60,000 bases of DNA from Glandiceps talaboti (taxonomy: Eukaryota > Hemichordata > Enteropneusta > Spengelidae), in contig NC_135555.1 in NCBI RefSeq assembly GCF_964340395.1, positions 11,786,931 through 11,846,930 on the forward strand, given 5' to 3'. This document shows, piece after piece, positions 51,913 to 60,000 of the stretch. Under the pieces are notes generated by a model, which was not told the origin of the DNA, ran no database searches, and was given only the letters and a program-made list of their open reading frames with translations. The first letter of the stretch is position 1. Each line of letters starts with the position of its first letter. Both the position numbers and the translations under genes were made by a program.

Positions 51913-54900
51913 ACAACAGTGCTGTCCTGTGTCAGATCTGCCTATTCTTATAACTATACGTTCAATATATATAGCGAGGTGTTGAATTAGTAGGAAATAT
52001 GGAAATGGTGGAAATGACTTTTCTAGATTCCCAAATGCATCTATAGGATAGAATATGCCTTACCTTTGATATACACAGTAGTTGCTTGTACATAAACAAT
52101 TTTATCAAAACTTTGAAAATCGATGTACTGTAATAAAATACAATATGATAAATAAGCTTACTGGATTTTTTTTTTAAAACTAATTTGATTCACGGAAACC
52201 AAATTAAAGGAAATGCATGTTGTGGAACTTTTCATTAAATTAAGTAATTATTTACCTACCAGCGACGGAAATGATTTGTCTAAATTTCAGGAAATAGCAC
52301 ACTGGTGATTTTAGCTATAAGGGGCACGGTATAATTGAATTCTAAGTATTGATATAATGTATTCATATGTTTTTGCGGACTACACAGTACATTGTGCATC
52401 GATAATGTATGTACATAGTCGAACAGACAGGATGTTTGAAAAAGTGCTCGCGGCATATCAAGTCCATTAGTATGCCCGTGTATTTTCTTTACAATCTGAG
52501 GGTACACAATCAATGGATGTGTTCCCTCAAGATCGGTTTTCAAATACAAATATAACAAACTTCGGGTTAATTAAACTTCGAGGCATTTTTTTTTCGGAGG
52601 AGCGATTACACTTCACTTGTTGAGGAAAAAGTCTGTGTATTTATTAAATATAATATAATCAAAAGGTGTAATGCAATGGTAGGTAATAATTGGATCATTT
52701 TATTGTAAAACCAGTTTGATCAATATTGTATGAAAATTTAAGTAAATTACTTCATTTACTGATATATAGAATACAAATTGTGCCTGTCCCAATTAACGGC
52801 GATACCATGGCAACACATACAAGAGCGCGAATCCATACTCACAGATACTACGTAATTGCGATTAAGAACACAGACGAAATCTTACACGTTCTATGACTTG
52901 AAGCGGTGATAACATATCGTGTTTCTCCTAGATAAAGTGTCACGTGACTTCTGATGTCGAATATACGGATTTACTTCATCACATATGCTTCATTATGTCG
53001 TGGTTAATCTGAAATATAATACGAAATCAAAAGAGAGATTCTACTATAGCTATTCAGTTTAATGGCTACCATAAATCCTACAGGCGTGATGTTCTTTTGA
53101 TACCTTCGTACGTGACAAGTCGTTACTTCTTGAGACGCATTATTCTCCCGTTCATTCCTCCATATAGCGATGACGTAATTTCCGCTTCCCCCCCCCCTCC
53201 CTTTCATTTCATTTCATATACAATGAAAAAACTTATTTCGCCGTTAACTACTTAGTTGTATCTTGTGAGCTGTTGATTTATTACCTCGTCGAATTGGGTT
53301 TTTTAAAGCCATAAAGGCCAAGTACGGATTAGGGTTAAACTTTAGATGTGAAAAACTGGTCTTATGGCAGAGACATACAAAACAAACAAAAGAATGATCC
53401 TATGTAATTTAGGGTTTCAATGATAATATGACATGTAATTTGAGACTCTGGGATTGAATACTTAGCCTTTCAACCTGAACTAGCTGCAACTGACACATGA
53501 TTTTTCATAAAATAACCAAACATATATTCACTGAAAACTGGTCAGTTATTTATTTAAAAAAAGACATTGCATCTAGATCTGTTAATATTAGTGGTCAACA
53601 TTATCTGTAGGTAGTGTAGTCACAAGTTTAAAGCTTGGGTGAAAGGTAGGTTTTGAATCTGTTACCATGTCGAAACTGTATTGTTTTTAACTGTTGTATC
53701 ATTTTTCGATCTGACAAACACAAAATATGCACTGAAAATCGTTAAAATACCAATAATTATACATTGTACATGATAATCAGGGGTAGATAGTGTCCATAAG
53801 CAGTACAGAAACAGGTTGAAACCGTAATCGTCGTTGAGGGCGCTGATTTTTGGGTGCGGACCCAAAAATCAATGATTTTATTTACAGTTTATACAGCTTC
53901 AGAAAAACTTTACACAAAGATGATGAAATAATGTTTACATGATAGAGTAAGTTGTACCTAATCCTTAACATTTTTTTAACGTTCCAGTTCAGTGCAGCTA
54001 GTGTTACTGATCAGAGCGAAAAACAATTAATGTACCAGTTGCAAAATAACAACTGTGAAGTCTAGTTTTTTTAACCTAAAAATTTAACAAAAGTGTGGAC
54101 TTTACCTATGTATGTCCATTGTATTAGTGGGACAAAGGGACGGCAAAGTCAGGGAGACATGAGTCTATTATGTGGTAGGGGTACCTTTAACAACAGAACA
54201 TTGATGTCACTGATATAAACAAAAAATGGTGATGCATAAACAATATCATCAACATATCAAACTGAAAGTGAGTGTTTTTTTAAATCTGAGTGAACCACAC
54301 TGAGCTGCATCTCAGTCAGTTAACATATGGTGATCATAATGAGTTCCAAAATCGAATCGATAATGGATGATTGACCCACTATCAAATTCATGTACAAAGT
54401 ATAATTTTATTACTTCTGGTGTTTGGGTATGATATATATGTCGGCTTATTGCTATGAAATAACAGTACAATGAAGATAGTCAATTTTTAATTATCTATTA
54501 AGTCAGTCATGGCATGTATAGTCAAGGTATACAACCTGTCAAACAAAGATGGCCATCTCATTTTACAAAACTGCATTGCAGCATAGCCTAAGGGGATAAA
54601 CAAAGCACAATCTATTATCACATAAATCTTGAGATCAACAATGCAGAAGTACACACAAACTTGACAATTCTGTACCCTATCATTTCCTCCCTCCCCTCCC
54701 CTTAAATTTTGGTAAAAGAAACAGCATATCAAACATGTTATCAAAAGCTGTACGTATGTGTACGTACATGTATAGCATCATAATTTTCTTCAATGAAGGT
54801 ATATTGTAGCATTATGTTTTCTGAATAAAAATTCCATTCCTTTGTATTATTTTGCATTGTACATCCCAAGTCTTGAAGAAATCTAATTCATGATTTATTT

Positions 54901-55006
54901 TCTAAATAAAAAAAAAATGAAAATAAAGTGGTGGAATTTACAATACAGAGATGTATTTGGAAGTATGAATCTATTCATTACTAACATACACATACAAACA
55001 GGCACC
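51913..55006. other. Gene-free stretch
   Basis: Contains the second copy of the dispersed repeat at 53822-53912, a poly-C run near 53190 and otherwise plain AT-rich DNA. Confidence 0.5.
53822..53912. repeat. Dispersed repeat (second copy of 10143)
   Basis: Shares GTTGAGGGCGCTGATTT, the GGGTGCGGACCC hairpin, AATCAATG and TTTATACAGCTTC with 10143-10245. Confidence 0.7.
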
Positions 55007-55143
55007 CAGACACAGACACAGACACAGACACAGACACAGACACAGACACAGACACAGACACAGACGTACAATATCTGGTAGATGACATACACATCCAAAT
55101 GTATGCACCACCACCCCCCCCCCCCACACACACACACACACAC
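55007..55143. repeat. (CAGACA)n, (C)n and (CA)n microsatellites
   Basis: Nine to ten hexamer units at 55007-55065, then a C12-13 run (55113-55125) and CA repeats to 55143. Confidence 0.95.
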
Positions 55144-55659
55144 GCACATGCACACACATATATGTATATACCATACACATCACCAAAGGTCTGTTGTGAG
55201 GGGCTAAAATTTCAACATTCCCCATAGTTTAAACTACTACATGCTGGCACAAGAGGAGAGTAAAGCATGGACAGGTATTAGCTTCAACATTGAAAAGTGT
55301 GAGTTTTGAGTCAAGTCAGCAACCACAAACTGCAATTCTAAAGTGTAAGTAAAAATGACAAAACAACATCAATTAGGTTTCATCAGCTGAAGTAAACTGC
55401 ACAGAAACCATTCACAAAGGGTATGTCAGAAGACTGTTGAAGGCATCCAAGTCATTTCAATGATACAAGTTTAGTTTAAATTAATAATTCTTGGCACTGC
55501 GTATATGTTAATCATAAAATACTGCTACTCACTGACCCAGAAAATTATTCAGAATAATTCGAAATTTTCATCATTCATTGTTTCATATTTCTCTAGTGAG
55601 ACTTGTAGCATCAGTAATTTATATGTTAAAATAGTTTCACTCACTGTGTTATCAACAAA

Positions 55660-56110
55660 AATTAATTTCATCAATCAACAGTGAAACAAAATATCAGAGT
55701 TTTCCAACATTTCGATGACTATTATATAAACAGCCATCTTCATCTGGGAATGAGGAAATGACCTAAATCACTCACAGAAAGAGACAGGAAATCAGCTCTA
55801 AGTAAACATCATGAAAAGACAGAACACGCCATTAGTAGGGGTCCACTCATGCATTGACAAGGTAAAAATATTGAATAGAGAAACAAGAGATCAATACAGA
55901 AAAGTGCTTGAGGCTACACACATCAAATTAACAGGAAGAACACTGAACAGAAATGATGGATCCACTCTACCAGATCTGTACCTACCATTGCTATGGGAGG
56001 AGACTCAGGGGAACCAGTTCTTACTTATACACAACTTTAGGTTTAAGGTCATTCCCAGATGTTGATGGCTGTTCATCATCGAAATGTTGGCAGACTCAGA
56101 AATTTATAGT
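55660..56110. mobile_element. Penelope-like element remnant with inverted ribozyme-like ends
   Basis: The plus-strand frame 55811-56065 reads SCIDKVKILNRETRDQYRKV, EATHIKLTGRTLNRNDG and TLPDLYLPLLW. This is the 'R..KEA..I....LNRD.G..LP..Y.PLL' tail found downstream of the reverse transcriptase/GIY-YIG region in Penelope-like and related retroelements. It is flanked by two inverted copies of a CAGATG..GATGGCTGTT...CATCGAAATGTTGG block (55704-55748 minus, 56053-56090 plus), similar to hammerhead-ribozyme-containing terminal repeats of such elements. The polymerase itself is missing. Confidence 0.6.
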
Positions 56111-56234
56111 ACAGGTAAACTCCTATAAGTCCTAACGACAACAATGAGATGTCGGGGGATAGTCTTCTGAGTAGCGAAATTCTTATTTTATCTTAAAAAA
56201 TTTGATTTCAACTGAGTAACTAGATACATTTCAA

Positions 56235-56430
56235 GGAAAAGTCCATTCAGTCTGCCTTTAGTGCACTTGTATTGATTACTGCTACTAACTTACCTATGAT
56301 TTTTGTGATAAAATAGCACCTTTTGCAACTTACTCAACTTTGAAATCTACTAAAAGAAGTCCCTCTGTACTTGCATGTGTTTGACCATTTTTGGGATTTC
56401 CTGCAAAGTTTTAAGAGAAACCTTGCGAGG
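56235..56430. repeat. Dispersed repeat pair shared with the receptor intron
   Basis: 56235-56345 matches 1440-1560 directly, and 56345-56425 matches 1745-1830 in reverse complement (AATCCCAAAAATGGTCAAAC against AATCCCCAAAATGACCGAAC). The changed relative orientation shows two modules, not one intact element. Confidence 0.6.
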
Positions 56431-57498
56431 AAATGAGTTTATGGTACCCAAATCTCTGTTGAGACAAAGAGATCCATTGTGGTAAACATGATATGCAAGC
56501 TGAAAGCAATAATCAATATATATACTTTGAAGGCAGTAATAAGTCTGACTTGACAAAATAAACATCTAATCTGTCATCAACTTCTATTTAATGTGATCGA
56601 TAGTAATACTTATGTACACACTGTGTTTAAGGATATTAAATCTGTGTAGGAAGTCAAAATGTCAAAAGTTGGCATCAACTACCATTATGTTTTCTGGCAA
56701 CCATACAGCTTTTTTTGACATCAAAAACATTATCATGGGTAGAATGATCTGAAACAATGTGTGAGAGAGACAGTCAGAAAGTACAAATACAGATGATGGT
56801 ACCTTTGATTATTTTAATAGTCAATATTACACCTATCAAAGCTGTAACTAGAACGTTTCTGGAGGAGACTCTTGTTACATACAATGACTGACTTTAAACC
56901 GGTATGATGTACATCCTGAATTATGAATCCCCCTAGAGGTAAACTTGTGTGCGTAGCTTTCCATAACCATGATGATATATACATGTCTACATCCATTACA
57001 CAACAAAGTGAGTAAATCATTACATGTAAGTGTTATAAAATTGTGCCAAAAAATGCTCCAGGTGAAACAATTTTTTTACATTATACAGTTTAGTACTAGA
57101 TGCTTAAGGATGATTGCACTATGTCACACACAAGCTGAATAGAGGACCTTCGTGTGTTTAGGCACAAGTGTGACATTGACACGTTTATATATGATGTAAA
57201 CCATGACTTGTTCTAGCAGTCTCACCACTACGATCAATGCAATGTAAAAACACAGCAAACACATTAAAATATTAATGAAAACCAAGCACTGTATATCACA
57301 TTAGCAGTATATTTTAATCATCTTATCAACATCTAAATAGTAAATACAAAACCTGTTATCATTGAAGGTGTGAAAATTAACATTTGTGTTGGTTATCAGG
57401 GTAAAAATAAAGTTCAGCAATCGCATTGACACCAGACGCCCTCCCTCCCTCCCTAAACAAACAAAGTTCGTTTATTGAGCTTCTGTGACATCATGCGA
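56431..57498. other. Gene-free stretch downstream of CMC2
   Basis: A 68-codon minus-strand frame (56814-57020) is protein-like but lacks splice or homology support. AATAAA on the minus strand sits at 57476-57471. Confidence 0.4.
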
Positions 57499-57534
57499 TC
57501 ATTCCTTATACCACACTTCCTTGTCTTCTGTGAT
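57499..57534 (-). CDS. Possible tiny alternative terminal exon
   Basis: After a good acceptor (CTTATTTTTGTTCAG) the frame ITEDKEVWYKE runs to TGA, and AATAAA follows 22 bases later. Phase 0 would allow direct joining to CMC2 exon 59168-59239. It could be an alternative last exon, part of another gene, or chance. Confidence 0.3.
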   Translation of the reverse strand: MTEDKEVWYKE

Positions 57535-57843
57535 CTGAACAAAAATAAGTTGCATTTGCTATTCAATTATCTCATGATTGGTGGTTTGGTATGTACATGC
57601 AATGGAAGATATTACTAAGTCTCACAATAGTCAATTTTTTCCAGTTCCAAGATGCATTGCATGAGACAGCCTAACCTTTGTGCCTTATTTTGTATTTTGT
57701 GGGAAATAACATTTTTGTCACTGGATTAGGAAGAGACATATTGCCCTCTTTATTTCTGGGTGATTTTATAGAACAACGACTAAACAGCATCATTAACACT
57801 AGTAAATCCCGGGTACGGTCAGGTGACATCCTTCCCTCTGACT

Positions 57844-57844
<1 letters not shown>

Positions 57845-57881
<37 letters not shown>
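57845..57881. repeat. (CA)n microsatellite
   Basis: About 18 CA units in the presumed 3' UTR of CMC2. Confidence 0.95.
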
Positions 57882-57884
<3 letters not shown>

Positions 57885-58007
57885 GAAACCAATTGCACGA
57901 ACAGAATATATGGCATTGTGTGGGGTGGTGCTTGATGTATCTTGGAACTGGTAACAGGTCCATAACTATTGGTATTGTAGTCATTATATCCATTGTCAAA
58001 ATATCCA

Positions 58008-58127
58008 TCAAAGTTGTTGTTGTTGTTGTTGCTGTTGTTGTTGTTCTTGTTCTTGTTGTTGTTTCCTCGCAAGTTTCTCTTTCATTTCTTTTGCCTTTTG
58101 TGCATTTACATGCCTTTTGTTTTCCCT
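58008..58127 (-). CDS. CMC2: CMC2 terminal coding exon with polyglutamine tail
   Basis: Acceptor AAACTTTTTTTGCAG; 39 codons plus TGA. A charged helix (KAKEMKEKLARK) is followed by QQQEQE, ten further Gln (nine CAA, one CAG) and Leu. The triplet array lies in coding sequence, so its length should vary between alleles. Confidence 0.88.
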   Translation of the reverse strand, partial: RENKRHVNAQKAKEMKEKLARKQQQEQEQQQQQQQQQQL

Positions 58128-59239
58128 CTGCAAAAAAAGTTTAAAATGTGCGCAAAATAAGTCATAAAAGTTGTCAACAGCAAAATCCATACAATACCAA
58201 CTAGGTGATTGCAACTGTGGGGGTTTTTTTCACTGAATAACGAAAAGGTCATTCACCCCTGCCTGCTCAGCTCACAATTTAGAATTACAGCATTCTACCC
58301 CGACGATCTCTCATTTGGGGGTTAAAGAGTTTGTAAATAAAGTTTTATAACTATTGACAGTCAGACTAAAGGACTGTCGACCTCTTTTATCAAACCTGAT
58401 AACTACAAGAATACATAAAATTTTGTGAAACCCACAAAAAAATAAAGTAATGGCAGAACCACGTCTACCTTGCCATGCTGTTTCCATGAAATTAACTTGT
58501 AACCATTAACAGATAACAAATTACAGAAGTTATGATTATGATACACAGGCAGTTCTACTTAGAAGAGATCATTAACTTGAGATCTGTGCAGATCAACAAT
58601 TCTCAACAGAATGACAATTTTGCACACTTGTTATTCATTTCAACTGATAGCTCTTTTGGGTTATGACAGATAACATACTTTGCCATTTTATTATTGCGCC
58701 TGTAAATACTGAGAATGTACACATTTTACTCTGTAAACTGATTTTAGCTCATTTACCTAGCACACTTTTTGCATTGAAATAAGCACATATGATAAAAGCC
58801 TTTATATTGCAACCTCTATCCTAATAGGTACCCATTTATACAGCTGGGTTAACTGAGCCACAATCGTGGTTTAACTCTTGCTCAAGGACTTTAGCCATTC
58901 AGAAACAAACAGCAGCAATGAGGCTTGAACCTGCGATCTGTAGATTACAAGCTGGCCACCCTTAACCTTTCAACCATCATGACTCCACAGTATGAAAAAC
59001 TGTCCTTTTGCTGAAAATGTTGTATGCTAAAATTCATGCACCTTGGGTCAGTATCTCCACTGTCTACATGTACATTTTGAGCCCCAATAATCATAATCTT
59101 ATGCCATGGAAGTATCAGCTGTATGAAGGATACTTCCACACTCCTACAGTACTCCTACAGTACCTACCTCTCTTCTCAAGCATTTAATCATTGCTGTATC
59201 AAGCTCATTACAAATCCCAGTAAATTTCTTCCATGGATT
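58008..59239 (-). CDS. CMC2: CMC2, COX assembly mitochondrial protein 2 homologue (5' exon off window)
   Basis: Small twin-CX9C protein of the mitochondrial intermembrane space, needed for cytochrome c oxidase biogenesis. Two exons are visible: 59168-59239 (NPWKKFTGICNELDTAMIKC, LRRE) and 58008-58127 (RENKRHVNAQKAKEMKEKLA onward, to TGA). The second CX9C pair, C-NELDTAMIK-C, is intact and the FxG.CN.xD....KCL..E pattern matches the family. The first exon, with MHPDLSPHLH and the first CX9C, should lie beyond 60000. The family's C-terminus is normally short and charged; here it ends in a Gln-rich tail of about 17 residues coded almost only by CAA. A candidate poly(A) signal on the minus strand is at 57754-57749. 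Confidence 0.9.
58128..59167. other. CMC2 intron
   Basis: About 1.0 kb between the two CMC2 coding exons. It contains a tRNA-derived SINE at 58825-58985 and ends at the strong acceptor before 58127. Confidence 0.8.
58825..58985 (-). mobile_element. tRNA-derived SINE in the CMC2 intron
   Basis: On the minus strand, TGATGGTTGAAAGGTTAAGG fits a polymerase III A box and GCAGGTTCAAGCCTC fits the B box (GGTTCRANNCC), about 35 bp apart as in tRNAs. A tail with GCTAAAGTCCTTGAGCAAG and AACCACGATTGTGGCTCAG follows. A second, more decayed copy lies at 20655-20770. Confidence 0.75.
59168..59239 (-). CDS. CMC2: CMC2 exon with second CX9C motif
   Basis: Acceptor TATTGTGCTTTGTAG, donor GAG|gtaggt; 72 bp, phase 0 on both sides, 24 codons. 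Contains both cysteines of the second CX9C helix. Confidence 0.92.
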
Positions 59240-60000
59240 CTACAAAGCACAATAAAGAAATACAAATAAAATACAATTTAATAATCTAAAACAAAAGATG
59301 TTATGGAAAGGGAAATTCACACCTGGTATTATAGAGAAGTGATACATAACAGCAAGAGGGGTAATATGACATCTACTAGTGCCCGAATACGGCAAGGCAA
59401 TAAGTGTTTTATAACACATCACATTCTCAGGCACACGTTCTTTCTATAGTCAAAGCAAATCACCAATAAAACTTCCATAATACACGAATATTGCCCTAGG
59501 GAAAACAGAACAAGACTAGTTCCCCTATATGCAAATGGGGGTCATTATGGGTCAGTTGTCCATTCTACATGATATTGTCTAAGTTAATGACTGAAAGCTA
59601 TATGAAAAGTTAGTTCAACAATGTTTTAATGCCCCTGTCTCCACAAGTCGACTCAAATCTCATAGGTCCCCCTTTAAGGGTTGATACCACCCTCACTAAC
59701 ATGAGTAGCAGTCACTCATCATTATTCCTCACCATCAGTATTAATATTTTAATACAAGACTATCCTTGCCCACCTCACTGGGGAAACAGATAACAAACCA
59801 ATATTCATGAGCATGTCCTTATCACCCTCTCAATACACTAACTACTGATAAATATTCATTAACTTGTCAATAATCAAGATCTCGTAGGAAATTGTACTCA
59901 TCACAGTCCAGCTATCATACACTGTGACTTCCTGTACTTGTTACAGATTACCCTCCAATTTAATTGACATGCTCCAACGATCAACCGGAATTACCGCTAG
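59240..60000. other. CMC2 upstream intron / right edge
   Basis: Should be intronic to CMC2. I searched the minus strand for the expected short first exon (MHPDLSPHLH-type, ending in phase 0) and did not find it. Confidence 0.5.

Noticed and set aside
54895-55225. Cys-Val repeat frames
   Set aside because: CAGACA and CA arrays read on the minus strand.

Overview
This is nuclear DNA of an invertebrate animal. It is AT-rich and crowded with microsatellites, MITE-like elements, tRNA-derived SINEs, and LINE and Penelope-like fossils. Genes are broken by spliceosomal introns with GT..AG ends, and there are no bacterial operons, RBSs or CRISPRs. Repeat style and protein similarity suit a marine bilaterian such as a non-vertebrate deuterostome or lophotrochozoan, but the species cannot be fixed from this window. 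Coding content is low: nearly all long open frames are microsatellite translations or chance, and the real genes are small exons joined by splice sites.

Left part (about 1-13.3 kb, minus strand): nine consecutive exons of an FGFR-family receptor tyrosine kinase, from the initiator ATG at 13325 to the start of the kinase N-lobe at 988. Every splice phase matches. The protein so far (about 447 residues) has a signal peptide, two Ig domains each split by a phase-0 intron, one transmembrane helix, a juxtamembrane segment, the glycine loop, the VAVK lysine and helix alpha-C. The rest of the kinase lies beyond the left edge. Introns carry tetranucleotide arrays, a TIR element copy and a 15-bp tandem array of CRE/E-box palindromes.

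Middle (13.3-57.4 kb): about 44 kb with no gene I can prove. It holds long (TA)n, (CT)n, (GA)n, (GAT)n, (ACT)n and (CCTA)n arrays, several inverted-repeat elements, a three-copy TIR element family (third copy inside the receptor gene) with a conserved cysteine-containing reading frame, a LINE 3' fossil, Penelope-like fragments with hammerhead-ribozyme-like cores, SINEs, and a few unidentified open frames.

Right end (57.5-59.3 kb, minus strand): the last two coding exons of CMC2, a twin-CX9C mitochondrial protein of cytochrome c oxidase assembly, here with a polyglutamine C-terminal tail. Its first exon lies beyond the right edge. The receptor and CMC2 share strand and neighbourhood but no functional link is visible.
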